A DNA stretch of 64,000 bases, taken from Tetrapyrgos nigripes (Eukaryota; Basidiomycota; Agaricomycetes; Agaricales; Campanellaceae). Shown in pieces: positions 1 through 11,583 of the stretch. How positions within the stretch are numbered: the stretch's first letter is position 1; every line of letters starts with the position of its first letter. The position numbers and the translations under genes were made by a program. Location: contig JAACJM010000143.1 in assembly GCA_013368315.1 (NCBI GenBank), positions 62,001-126,000 of the forward strand, given 5' to 3'. The notes below the pieces were generated by a model. That model did not search any database, was not told the origin of the DNA, and saw only the letters and a list, made by a program, of their open reading frames with translations.

Positions 1-1074
1 CTGAACCCATCCAAGGTCATTTGAAGGTGTCGTTACATTAAGCTATTGAGCTCTATCTAATTTTTTACTGCATACGAAACCATTTTACTTATCCAATGGG
101 CCTTTTAATTTGCCATGCGAAGCAGTGAGACCTTTCCCCAGTTCAGGCAATAAATTTTGTCCATGTTTTGACCACTATAGGAAATAAAAATAAGATGTGA
201 ACATAAATGAAAAGGAAAAATACAAAATTCTTAAAAATTCCTGCACAATGGAATTCCAACTCTGGCATCCTGGATCACAATAGGGAGTCGAACTTCTTCT
301 CCTACTCACTAAGTCTTTGTTGCAATATACTGACCTCAATTAACCCCCACTCACATCCTTTTTCTTACTCAAATCGGTCTCAATATAGATGTTCCTTGAG
401 AGACTCGTGATTGAGCAGGCAGCTCCTTCCAGAATCAAGTATGAATAGTTAGATTTAGCTTCAAAAAGCATACTTATGCAAGCCTCAAACAGATACTAGA
501 GCAAAGTACTGAATGTTTCCTAAGGGAGATTCATAGCATGCAATAATATTAGTGTAAATCTATTCACAATGGGACAATTTGGGGGTAGGTGGGACAGTGA
601 CATCTGCTGTCACATCAGTTCCCAACTGACTGAAAATACAGGCAACAACTGTATTTTAAACACACACACCATTAGACAGATTGTTGGGAGGTAAGACACA
701 TGACTCACTCAACAACTGCAGGAGGAGATCCAAAGTATATATAAATCAGGACTAGACAATACAAGACTAACATACTACACACCTGCAGGAGGAGATCCAA
801 AGAGAAAAACTCAAGGATAATCACCTGCAGGGAAGGGGTATATATACTTGTATGAATGCCTGGGAAAAGATCTACAAAACTATACTGCAGAAGCAGGTAA
901 TAGAAAAGTGGAATGATGAGAGATCAAAATGATGGATGATGAAACAATGAAACAGGGATAAACAAGTCAATGAAGTCTGGATGAATCAAGAACAAACAAG
1001 TCCTAAAGGGGAAGAGAAAGAAAGGAAACTGTCCTCTTACATATCCAACCTGCCCAAATCACTTCCCCAGACAC
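1..1074. other. AT-rich spacer, no gene recognised
   Basis: No reading frame here looks like a protein family I know. The only structure I noticed is a direct repeat of about 20 bp (CTGCAGGAGGAGATCCAAAG) near 717 and 783. The stretch ends where the LTR-like sequence begins. Confidence 0.5.
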
Positions 1075-1165
1075 TGTCATGAACTGCTACAGTTCTTTGT
1101 CTGCCTTCCCTTTCTTCTTCATTTACTTTCATCAAACCCATTCTTTCATCACTCATCTAGTTTCA
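1075..1165 (+). repeat. 5' LTR remnant of the gypsy element
   Basis: This starts with TGTCATGAACTGCTACAG and keeps similarity to the LTR at 5348 over about 90 bp (shared stretches such as AGTTCTTTGTC and AACCCATT), then diverges. The end is estimated. Confidence 0.6.
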
Positions 1166-1917
1166 AAAGTCAGGAAGATTGTTGACCTCCCTATCCTTGC
1201 TGAACTCTTCATCAAAAGCCATCCTTTCCTCTGCCTTTTGCTCTTCTTCTTTGGCTAGTTCCAGCTGAACACTTTGCAGACTCTTGCCTAACATTTATGG
1301 ATAAGATTGGACACAGGTATGGGGTACAACCATGGTATAGGGAAGGGGTCGTTGGTGGGTATGGGTACAGTGCTAGATTTGCCAAACCTAGCAGATATTG
1401 AGACCTGACCCGTGATACTGTTTGGGTGCAGGAGGTAGGATTAGATTTTCCAGGCACAAATAGATAAAAGAATAAAAGCAACTTTATTTACTACAATGAC
1501 TGGAAAATTGACTCATAAAAATGTAACTACAAAAACATCTCCTCAGCCATCTCTCTCTCTGTGCTATGTCTGATCATCCACCTCCAAATGTCTGATCATC
1601 GCTTTCAACACTCAACATGCCTTCTCCACCTCCAACAATGTGTAAACTCCTCTGGGTGACTGCATTGCTGCTTCAACTTGCCTAGCTGGCATATTGGCAG
1701 AATTCCTGATCATTTCCTCTCACATGGACACCTCAATCATGAATGTGTTCTCCCTCAAGACTCCCTTTCCCTTGCCTTGCCTTTCACCATAGACATGACC
1801 ATTGTATGGATATGGGTGTGGAGCCAGTTGTGGTGGAAGATTTGTTTTTTGGTACCAGGTAAGTCTAGAGCCTGCATTTGCTTGATAGCAAACTGTTTGA
1901 TGTCCGCAGTGTTATTA

Positions 1918-2292
1918 GCAATCATATGGGCCTTAGAAGCTTGGTGACACTATCTTGAAGGTGCACCACATACTATCGAAATCCTTACAGACCACAAAAA
2001 CTTGGAATATTTCACTTCTCAGAAACTTAGCTGATGGCAAGCAAGGATGGCTCTGTTTCTTACCAGATTCAATTTTATGCTTATCCACAAACCTGGAAGT
2101 CTTAACCAAAGCAACCCTCTCTCTCGAAGACCAGATCATAAAGAGGGGGTCAAAGATGACAACAAAGATAGGGTATTACTCAATCCCAAATTCTTCATAA
2201 TTTGAGCTACAAGACCAGGAACAGTAATTGCAATTGGAGATGCTGAACTGAGAAGACGTATTAAAGAGTGCCTGAAGAAAGACACTGAAGTT
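1918..2292 (+). pseudogene. RNase H / tether region of gypsy pol (broken)
   Basis: One continuous frame reads through gypsy RNase H landmarks: HYLEGAPHTIEILTDHKNLEY, cut here to its core TDHKNLEYF, then WQARMALFLTRF and HKPGSLNQ. It is interrupted by three in-frame TGA codons, after ALEAW, after SQKLS and after KFFII. In related elements the first two positions are Arg (the WRHYLEG and NRRQARW contexts), so CGA to TGA is the simplest change. The same frame runs on into the integrase at 2293. RNase H would degrade the RNA of RNA:DNA hybrids during reverse transcription; this copy cannot make it. Confidence 0.75.
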
Positions 2293-3048
2293 GTGAGTGC
2301 TCTGCAAGTTATCTTAAACAACGGTCCACGCTTGCTGGTCAAAAACCTACAGGAATGGAATTATGAAGACGGGATCATTTTGTTCCAAGAAAAAGTCTAT
2401 GTCCCTTATGACCAACAATTACAAAGAGACATAGTCAAGATGCATCATGATAGTCTCACTGCTGGACACCCAGGCAGGTTCAAGACTTATGAACTAGTTA
2501 GTAGAGAGTTTTGGTGGCCTGGTATGTCAGTATTTGTTTGTGATTATGTTGAAGGATGTGCTACTTGCCAATTGACCAAGGCACAAAACCATCCGTTACA
2601 TGTACCATTGGTCCCAAACAACATACCAGAACGACCCTTTGGTACTATTACCACCAATTTCATCACAGATCTTCCAGAATGTGAAGGCTTCAACACAATC
2701 CACATAACAGTAGATCAATCAACCAAGACTGTAGTGATCTCACCATGCCGAAAAGATATCAATAGTGATGGAAGTATTGATGTACTGTTCAACAACACAT
2801 GGCAACGATACAGACTTTGGGAAAAAATGATATCAGATCAAGGACCCCAATTTGCAAGCCAGGTTATGAGAGGAATATATGCTAAGTTAGGTAGTACCTC
2901 AGCTCTTAGTATGGCTTATCACCCACAAACAGATGGTGAGACAGAAAGGTTCAATCAAGGACTTGAACAATACTTACGAACCTTCTGTAACTATCATCAA
3001 GATGACTGGGTTGAGTTCTGCCATAACCACTGGGAAGTCACCGTTTGA
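2293..3048 (+). pseudogene. Ty3/gypsy integrase remnant
   Basis: The frame holds an H2C2 zinc-binding region (HH..., AGHPG, then CATCQLTK) followed by the integrase catalytic core. The second Asp is in ISDQGPQFAS and the Glu in YHPQTDGETERFNQ. The first catalytic Asp, usually in a VDFI-like context, is replaced by Asn in TTNFITDLP, so even this best-preserved part would be inactive. The frame ends at 3048 where a shift separates it from a typical downstream GKSPFELLHGY stretch (about 3036-3068). Integrase joins retrotransposon DNA to the host genome. The frame also opens from the stop-riddled RNase H rather than from its own start codon. Confidence 0.8.
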
Positions 3049-3214
3049 ATTACTTCATGGATATCTTCCTTGACTCTTTCCCTCAATCAATCCTTCATCA
3101 CATGTACCAAAAGTCGAAGAACACCTTCAGAACTTAGAAGCACTATGTGAAGAGTTGAAAGCAAGTCTAACGACTACTGCAGAGTTGATGAAGAGAGGGA
3201 ATATGGACCACATA

Positions 3215-4851
3215 CAGTGGCCAAAAAAATTGTCCACATGTTTGGCACTTTTGGAAAGATTGCTGATTTAAGAGCTATTGAGCAGAAATCTCAAAACATG
3301 GCTGGTGGTAGCAAGAAAGCCTTTGATTAGAGCTACAATAATCTGTCTGTTTTGTCTTATTTGGCCACATATCTGTGGAGTTATGATTGATTTAAAATTG
3401 TATGTCATTTGGACAATTGTTGAGTTGCCACTTCAAAATCATTATTGCAATAACCTGATGTGTTATACATGATGTCATGGGTGGAGCTGTACAGTAATGT
3501 GATGTATACACCACAATGATGTCATAGCTGCCAGCTGGAGCATACATAGCAACATACAGATGCTCTACAGCTTCTATGAAAATCATGGGGTCCCTCATAT
3601 CAGCCCAGAAAGACAATCTCTACTCTCTCCTCCAAACTGCCCCTCCCTCTATCAAAATTTCAGCTCAGACTGAAGTATGAAAGCAGAGTGTTGCTTTTAT
3701 AGGTAGAGAGACATGTTCTGATAAAGGAAACCATTGGATATAGCACTTTAGAAAGTTAATACCCAGCTGAAAAATGGCCACCTCTGGATCAACTCCCATA
3801 TTATTAATGCTTTCCAGGATTTTGTTACTTAAGATGGTCATATAGTGTTTGCAATCTATCTTCCCCTTCATCTGGACCATTTTTACTGCTTACTGTTGCC
3901 CCATACCCTACCCCATCATGTCATTTTCTCTCTCAAATGTCATCATTTCTGTCACATCTTGCTGTACCATGAATTTATCTCTCTTTTCTCACACATGCTG
4001 GGGCATATTTGCCCCAAAATAATTGGTTTTGGTCTTATCTGAGAAAATAACCCACTTCTAGCCTTCTACAGCCCGGTCTTTTTTACATCTGTGCAAACTT
4101 CAAGTGAGCCTTGCTGCAAGTCACTGTAAGTTTGCACTTGTTCTGTGTTTTGGAGATCGCCACAAGACATTTTCAGGAATGTTTTGGCTGTTATAGGTTG
4201 GGACAGGTTGTCCAAGAAGAGCCTTGATGTTTCAGGCCACTTGTGTAGCAATCTGGCTTTACCAGAATGGATTTTTTTCCAATCTAACCTCTTCACAAGT
4301 AGTAGAGAGCCTCCTAGGACACCCTGCTGTATTGTTCTCATTGTCTGTATTTGTCTTTTAAGCCACAAAAGCAACTCTTGGCTTCCATACTCCAGTATGA
4401 GCTGCAATTTTTGCAGATGGAGAGGCAGTTAAGAGGAGAGAGTAGAGATTGTCTTTCTGGGCTGATATGAGGGACCCCATGATTTTCATAGAGGCTGTAG
4501 AGCATCTGTATGTTGCTATGTATGCTCCAGCTGGCAGCTATGACATCATTGTAGTGTATACATTACATTACTGTACAGCTCCACCCATGACATCATGTAT
4601 AACACATCAGGTTATTGCAATAATGATTTTGAAGTGGCAACTCAAAAAATTGTCCAAATGACATACAGTTTTAAATCAATCATAACTCCACAGATATTTG
4701 GCCAAATAAGACAAAACAGACAGATTATTGTAGCTCTAATCAAAGGCTTTCTTGCTAGCACCAGCCATGTTTTGAGATTTCTGCTCAATAGCTCTTAAAT
4801 CAGCAATCTTTCCAAAAGTACCAAACATGTGGACAATTTTTTTGGCCACTG
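3215..4851 (-). mobile_element. Rearranged Tc1-type element, fold-back form, nested in gypsy
   Basis: The element starts CAGTGGCC at 3215 and ends GGCCACTG at 4851, flanked by TA on both sides (3213-3214 and 4852-4853), the Tc1/mariner target duplication. Compared with the intact relative at 56181-57807, the inverted repeats are much longer: the left arm (3215 to about 3680) is a near mirror of the right arm (about 4386 to 4851). Both arms carry the transposase-start end of the element. The middle keeps scattered transposase remnants on the minus strand, at 4066-4407 (N-terminal part) and 3665-3880 (GVDPEVAIFQ, around the second catalytic Asp). The C-terminal third with the catalytic Glu has been replaced. 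It interrupts gypsy sequence that continues at 4854. Confidence 0.85.
3665..4407 (-). pseudogene. Tc1 transposase remnants
   Basis: Two minus-strand pieces match the intact transposase at 56421-57437: 4066-4407 corresponds to the DNA-binding N-terminal half and 3665-3880 to the region around GVDPEVAIFQ. They are in different frames, contain stops, and no PIEHLW-like motif carrying the catalytic Glu follows. No functional protein is expected. Confidence 0.75.
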
Positions 4852-4853
4852 TA

Positions 4854-5347
4854 AAAGAAGGGGTGAAGTTCAAAGTTGGAGATAAAGTACTATTGGATGG
4901 GAAGAATTTGGAAACAATGAGGCCAAAAGCCTAAGTTGGCAAACCATCGTCATGGACCATTCAAAATCACGGATGTAATTGGCAAAGTTAACTATCGACT
5001 CAAACTACCAAACACCTGGCGAATTCATCCAGTCTTCCACACTTCATTACTATCACCATACAAAGAAACTGAAGCTCATGGAGAAAACTATCCAGGCGAA
5101 CCAGCAGAATTACTGCCAGAGGATAATGAATATGACGTTGAGGAGTACAGTACTTAGTCAAGTGGTTAGACTACTCAGACTCAGAGAATTCATGGGAACC
5201 AGCATCAGGGTTGACAAAATTAAAGGAGATAATCAAAGCTTTCCATCGAGATCACCCAGATGCATATCGTCTGCCAAACCTGGTACAAGGATATTTGGAG
5301 AAGTACACATGTGCTCCAGGTGAAAGCACAGCTTAAAGAGGGGGTAA
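4854..5347 (+). pseudogene. Post-integrase tail of gypsy pol
   Basis: After the nested element the gypsy frame resumes with KFKVGDKVLLDGKNL, then a stop, then NHRHGPFKITDVIGKVNYRL and a PNTWRIHPVFHTSLL motif. These are typical of the C-terminal region just before or within the chromodomain end of gypsy integrases. Stops and frame changes break it. Confidence 0.7.
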
Positions 5348-5810
5348 TGTCATGAACTGCTACAGTTCTTTGTCCTCCATCCTATTCTACTACATTATTG
5401 AACCCATTTTCTGATCATTCGTCTATTGCATTTCCTCAATAAACCTTTTAAACCTTATATTACTGACTTTGAACCTTATAGAACCTGTCAAACTCTATAA
5501 TAACTATTGATCAATCTTCCATTCTATTGATCCTATCTTTCTCCTATGCTTCTCCACTTTTCCCTAGGTTTCTCCTGTTTCTCCTATCTTTTTCCTATCA
5601 CCTATTCATTGTTCTTCTATACAAACCACTAGACATTCTAGCTAGTCCTTTAGTTCGTTCACTTCATCTCTGCTCCATACTAGTACTACACAGTGTAGAG
5701 CCTAGTCAGCTTACTCTTGTTTGTCTATCTCTCTTTATTCTCAATTGATCTTGTTTGTGTGACTTGGGTGGTTTGCCATCAAGTGTATCAGCAACCTTGA
5801 CAACTACTAT
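5348..5810 (+). repeat. 3' LTR of the gypsy element
   Basis: This starts TGTCATGAACTGCTACAG, matching 1075. The part from about 5560 to 5805 matches the minus-strand fragment at 39430-39687, so this LTR family is dispersed. The 3' boundary near 5810 is inferred. Confidence 0.65.
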
Positions 5811-6900
5811 ACAGTTCTACATTTCTTTTTAATGTCCAACAAAAGGTACACAAGAAAATAGAAATATTCTTCCAACCACCAGTCTGTGCTTGTCAGTACT
5901 ACTAGATTAATTAGGTAACTTCTAATTAGGGTATGTAAGAAATGTAGGATATTATCTAACATTCCTAGGGATTTCTATGTTCCCTTTGCTTCATCCTCTT
6001 GACTAGTGGTACCTTTCTGGAACTGGTGGAAATGGTCATTATGACTCACATAGCTCCACCATCCATGCTGGCTCCACTTGTATGACTCACATTCCTTTAC
6101 CATCAATCAGTAACGATAGGGTTGCACAGTCTTCATTATTCCACCTCTTATATTTTTCTGGTATCAATAGACCTAGTTTTAGAGCGTAACAGTGCACTGA
6201 ATGCAGGGGCAAGCATTTCACGTTTTCAATCAGAGCAGTGGGGAACATGCGCTGGTCCCCAAGTGGTGAACAAAGGTCCACACCGGTCTTCAGCATGCTC
6301 CAGTAGAACCCCTTTTGTAGCTTAGCTAGAAATCACTCACTATCAGTGTCAATTGTATGATCCACAGGCAGACCAGGTTGAGTAGAATACCAGACGAGTA
6401 GATCCAAAAGGAACTTGTCTTGAACATCAAACTGTACCGCCAGGAGTCTCAACTCTAGTGACTCAATGTCCTCCACAAGCACTCCCATGTAAGTGCTATT
6501 CCATTTCATGTGCACTCTGCATGCCAGGATTTGTTGGGTTGTTCAACATTGATGCCTTTTGATTCATGTTCTAGGATCTTCACTGTAACTTAGCCCTATC
6601 TTACTGCTCCCTTAGCCTTAGGTCAAGACCTTATCAAGGAACTTATATGACAACAGATTTCTGTTATAAAAGTCTTATAGATGGAGACACCTGCAATGTG
6701 CTTTTGTAAGCCTGAGTTAACCTTATAAAACTTGGAAGTCTGAGCAACTTATTGTAGTCTCCAATGTGGTAGGTAGATTGCTCCAGTTCCTTCAACCCAT
6801 AGTCCCTCAGTTTGGAACTTATAGAAGCTCTGTGGTCACTCATGAAAAGAGATCCTAGTTGATCACAGCTGCCTGATGTTCAACTGCATTTATCAGCCAT
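5811..6900. other. Spacer with a possible hAT-like scrap
   Basis: No intact gene is seen. A 60-residue minus-strand frame at 6333-6515 contains MKWNSTYMGVL, which recalls the WNSTY motif of hAT transposases. It is too short to call firmly. Confidence 0.3.
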
Positions 6901-7210
6901 AAGACAGCTCTTACCAGCCAAATAAACCCTAGGGATAGCTCTTACCAGCTACCCCAACCCTAGCTGGACAGCTCTAACCAGCTGATCACATGATCAACCC
7001 CTGCTTGCACTTTTATAAGGACATTCCACCTTTAAAACACCACAGAACTAGAGAAAAGAGCAGTCAAAACAGCTGTAGTTTGTATCTTACCATAAAAGGA
7101 AAGGACGGCTCTTACCAGCCGGCTCTTGCCAAATGGCGTAGCCGCGTCCGCATTTGGGGGGGCACAGCATGGATTTGGCTGGTAAGAGCCGGCTCTGCCA
7201 CTGATAAGAT
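6900..7210. repeat. Repeats of CTCTTACCAGC with a hairpin
   Basis: The word CTCTTACCAGC, or a close variant, recurs about four times between 6908 and 7125. At 7107-7200 GGCTCTTACCAGCCGG and its mirror GGCTGGTAAGAGCCGG flank a short spacer, so this part can form a hairpin. Confidence 0.6.
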
Positions 7211-7400
7211 ACTTTAGTATTTTCACACCAAATCAGGCACAAATACTTATGATACAAGTTTCGGCATTTCAATGGCAAGTAAGACTAATTTTATCTGGGA
7301 AAAAACTGTGCGAACAATTCGAGATTTAAGCCTGCTCAAAAATGGGTTGCAAATACCCATCGCCGCCCGCAGTGAGTTTGGAATGGAAAATAGTAGACAC

Positions 7401-8066
7401 ACCGAAAAGGACAAATTTCCGCTCGACAGATACATGACCGGATATGTGTATGAAAACGAGATATATTTGGAATCTAGATATAAATACAAAAAGATGATGT
7501 ATCTGTAAGCTAGATATTTGATCAGAAAAGTTGCTATATAAGGATGAATTTTTAGTATATTTGATTGGTGTGCGGACATATTCTGTATCAAAGCTATTGA
7601 AAGAACTACAAAAAGACCTCAAATCAGGATTCCAGACATGGTTACGGATATGTGTCCGAAAAGACAATAAGTCCGGATTCCAGACAAGGGTCTCGATAGT
7701 AGTCCTGGCAGATGAACTGATAGATCAGAATGAATGCTATAAAAATATCAGTATTACGGACATATAAACTATACGCACCCATATCTGGAAGCCGGATGTA
7801 TTGTCTTTTCGGACGCATATCTGTAACTATATCCGGATTCTCGATTCTCGGTCTTTTTGTACTTCTTTTAATAGCTTTGATACATAATATGTCTACACGC
7901 CAATCAAATATACTAAAAGGCATCCCTATATAGCAACTTTCTGTTCAAATATGTAGCTTACTGATACATCATCTTTTTGTACTTATATTTAGTTTCCAGA
8001 TATATCTCATTCTCGTACACATATCCGGTCACAGATCCGTCGAGCGGAAATTTGTCCCTTTTCGGC
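7401..8066. repeat. Large inverted repeat (palindrome) of about 0.67 kb
   Basis: The left arm (about 7401-7690) and right arm (about 7786-8066) are imperfect inverted copies. For example CCGAAAAGGACAAATTTCCG on the left pairs with CGGAAATTTGTCCCTTTTCG on the right, and GTCCGAAAAGACAATA pairs with TATTGTCTTTTCGGAC near the centre. The loop is about 95 bp. Several reading frames in this stretch are mirror images of each other and are not genes. Confidence 0.75.
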
Positions 8067-10529
8067 GTGAGAAGTTTTTTTGCTCAGTATTTAAAACCAC
8101 GTGAGATCTGTCGCCTATTTTTTGCGGCTTTTTTCAGCGTGAGAGGATTGAGACATATTTAGAGGCTTTTGTCCCCACCAAAAACAACCGATTGTTTTTT
8201 GCCTAAAAAGCATCGACAAATAGTGAAATTTTTGGGCAGCTTTTGTGGATAAGATATCCCACATTTCTCGTACCGAAAGGCTAAGACTTTTTCCTCAGAT
8301 ATTTACCTACCAGAAAGGAAAAATTTTGGGGCAACATACTATCTAAGTATTTTCGTGTCTAAACACACAAGATTTTTCGGCCGCCGTTTGCTGGGTAGAG
8401 ATGTAGCATTTTTTTCCAATGATTTGCTAATGCCGAAACTCCAAGATTTTGCATGCATACTTACCAAAGCGTCCGGTAAAGTGTTGGTACTGGCAACAGC
8501 GAACCAATGCGCCAGATAACTTGACTTGAGCGCGTTGCAGAGACTTCGAAAGCCGAACGATGTCGCGTTTCAAGGAAGCAGCCAGTGTATTGGTCAGAGA
8601 TCACAATATAATATTGCATGTTCACGCTTGAATGGCTCCCCTTATCACAAAGCTCCGCCTCAAACTTCTACGCTGTCCCTAACTGACTGTAGATTCTCGA
8701 GTTTGTCTCGTACTCGGAGTTGTGAATTTTTAAATGTTTCACTCTTCGTCGCAGCTGTTCAGATAAAAGTTTCTGTAGCGCATCATCGGTCGTCTTTGCA
8801 GACAGTCGTTGGCAGTGGGAGAATATCTCTGAAAGGACCTCGCGAAAGACGTCGAATGGGGGATATTAATTAGGGCTCGATGGGGGTCTATATTACGAAT
8901 AAGAGCTTATTGTGTCGGTGGATACGGCTGTTCATTGCTATTCGTAAATTGAACATGTCTCTGTCGAGAGCATCGACAAGAAGTGAGCGGAGAACATCAA
9001 GAGAACAGTAGACAGCTAATCGCACCTTTCAAGTCCAACAAAGGTTCGGCCCTTGCCGAAAGCGGCCATACCCCACCGTCATGTTTAGATTCAGAAGATT
9101 ACGCCGCAACATTCCACCCCGGACCTTTTTCTTGACAGCCGTAGCCCATTATCTGCGATCTGCCCTCTTTTTCGTTCCGTTTTACTGCCATCTCTGCACC
9201 GCTCAAATTCTCTGCGGCGAAGCCAGACACTTCGTAGCTGTTCGCATAGCCATCAGTCACTCATATGACCTTATTGTTCTGGAATGAGTTTCTGGTCCGT
9301 TTATCTTTGCATGCATGTACACCACAAGGAAATTAGACAAAACTATACATCACAGCTCCATCATGATGCACTGGAGGAGACACTAAGACATCTGATAGAA
9401 ATACACGAGATGAGATTGAGCTCACCGAAAGCACTTGCGCTAGTCAAGCACTAGTAAGAGGAACTTGATGTATTGGGAATTTGAATCGAGCCACACTGCA
9501 TAATAATATGTATAGAATAATTCAGAGCTTGAAGTCAAGAGTCAATCGACGTACTTGCGCATAGTCCAATTTGAGTCCAATTAAAATTGAACGCCGCTGA
9601 GACATAAGTATTGAGAAAGGAAACAGAGTTTTTGAAAGAGATACGTACCCGGGAAGCACGCTGAAAGCGTACAACAAAGAGGGCGGCGAGGCAGAGGGTG
9701 CTGGTGGGGGTGGGGGTCAGAAAGAAATAAATGAACTTACGAAATGTCGAACCATCAAATAAATATCATATCCGAGCAGAACTCAAAATTTAAGCGAGCC
9801 TTGGCGGGCGGTCGCCAGACAGAACTGCTTGCCTAGTCAATTCAGTTTTGACTTAGAGCAAAATTCGCTCGAAAGCGGTCAAAGCCTCCCGGGCATGTAT
9901 CGCGTGAAGGAACAGATGCTAGCTGTACATGCGTCAGTGATACCCCTTTCCACCATTTTACACAGTGTACAACCTTATCCGAAATGGGGAGGATCAGTGC
10001 CGGCTCAATGGACACAGGAGACAATCTTGGATGATAGTCCGTCTTTTCTGGCCAGTCCGTATAGAGATATGCATACTCATTTTAATATGTCGGCGTCGTA
10101 AGTAGTGTACAATGTACATGAAAAAAGTCACTCTTGTATTTTCACTGCTATGAATGGGGGGTCTGATTTTATTGTCTAGCATCTCGTCAAACCCTCGACC
10201 AGATATCTCTTCATCTTTTGAGAAGCTCCATTTGACACCAAAGTCACCCAGAGTCTTCCTGAGGAAGCAACTTGCAAAACTTTTGAAAAATTCTCGTACA
10301 TTTGCACCCGGCTCCTTAAATATGACGCATTGAGCCAAAGTTTTGGGTACATACTTTCATAGGATTTTTTGTCTTGGCAATAATTTTCCCGATGCGGTTT
10401 TCCTGATGTTTGTCCTGTCCACACTCTCGCTATGGTTCGCATTCATATTTCCACTGCCCTGACCGGAGCAAAGTCCCTGTCTCCTTCCTATTTCCCTTCA
10501 CAAGTGACGAGTGGGGCGCTGTCTTGGTT
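8067..10529. other. Spacer, no gene recognised
   Basis: Short frames on both strands show no family motif and no consistent splice structure. The base composition is more balanced than in the repeats upstream. I found nothing I can name. Confidence 0.45.
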
Positions 10530-10765
10530 TGTTCTGAGGGGATGCGCAGAACGTGGGGATTTGTCATTGCCGGAGTTATAATACCCATAGAAAGAGATGA
10601 GTTGGCGGTTTCCGTACAGAGAGAGCCAACCCACATTGATGACGGGGTGTAGACGGACCGAGAACGAGAGTGCGACGGGAACATCGAGAACCAGACTGAG
10701 ACGAACAACGGATGGATATGGTGGTCAAGGTGGGTGACGCGAAGACCCGTCCTCAAGTAAATCCT
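10530..10765. repeat. Dispersed non-coding repeat, copy A
   Basis: This resembles 22325-22580: both run from GAGGGGATGCGCAGAA through AGAAAGAGAT, a GAGAGCCA block and GGATATGG to a GACTCGTCCTC-like end. The similarity is in DNA rather than in one protein frame. Its origin is unknown. Confidence 0.55.
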
Positions 10766-11583
10766 CGCAATCGCAGGCCCAGACACGTAGAGGAAAGGAA
10801 TAGAATCAGATGGTGGTGAGGTTGACTTGGGTGTCGAGTTTGGCATTGAGGCCTGTATAAAGAGGAGAATGAAATTATTAGCATGTTGAAAGTAAATAAC
10901 GAGATCGTGAAACGGAAACAAAAAATGAAAAAGGAAGTCGAAAAATGAGAACCAACGAGAAAATTGAGAACAACCAAGACGAGAATTAACGCAGAGGGAG
11001 CCAACTCGAAAGCACAAAGTAATGAGGTGACCCGACGCCCGTACGCCTATCATGACGGCGTGCGAAAGGCCGACTTCAGCTATAGCCGAAAAGAGTAACT
11101 GGGGAAAGATGCCACTGCTTCGCATGGCAATTTACGAGGCCTGTAGTAGGGTGAAGGTGAAAGGACATATGAAAATCCGATGCGACTTGGGCTATGTCAT
11201 TGTTTGTTCATGGTTGACGACAGCTTGGGTCGGATCAAAAAGCCGACGGCATCCTCGTTCGGTTGTCGGCATCATACAGACTGGCCAATAGAAATTGCAG
11301 GCGTGGAAAAGTTGCGAAGACGACATAAGTTAACTCGGCTAAAGGCCTCGTAAACGGCATATCGTGTGAATTGAATTGCGGAAGACGAACCGTAACGTGA
11401 CTAGACACGCTTTAGCTCGAACAGTGACCACTCTAAAAATGCCGCTCTATTTGGTCCACAGGCTTGCTTTTGAAGCTTACCTATCACATGTAAAAGTGCT
11501 TCCTCGTTGCTTCCCTCTTGTCCTCGTGCCTTTCTCCTGACAACTCATCACAGTCATCCTCATCCTTGGACTCTGCTTCAGTG

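Larger units (their letters stand above)
1075..5810 (+). mobile_element. Degenerate Ty3/gypsy LTR retrotransposon with nested Tc1 insertion
   Basis: Both ends begin with the same LTR start, TGTCATGAACTGCTACAG, at 1075 and 5348. Between them lie, in order, RNase H, integrase and post-integrase remnants on the plus strand, which is the gypsy pol order. Protease and most of the reverse transcriptase are not recognisable. The 5' LTR matches the 3' LTR only for roughly the first 90 bp. The element is split at 3215-4851 by a Tc1-type element. In-frame stops and frame changes show it is dead. The 3' LTR end is approximate; I placed it from similarity with the LTR fragment at 39430-39687. Confidence 0.8.

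Noticed and set aside
3392..4661. Nearly identical short proteins on opposite strands (MSFWADMRDPMIF...)
   Set aside because: They come from the two arms of the fold-back Tc1 element, not from genes.
7272..7923. Several 78-114-residue frames on both strands
   Set aside because: They are mirror translations of the inverted repeat.
10430..11125. 231-residue minus-strand frame
   Set aside because: It overlaps a dispersed non-coding repeat, has no family motif and shows no splice support.
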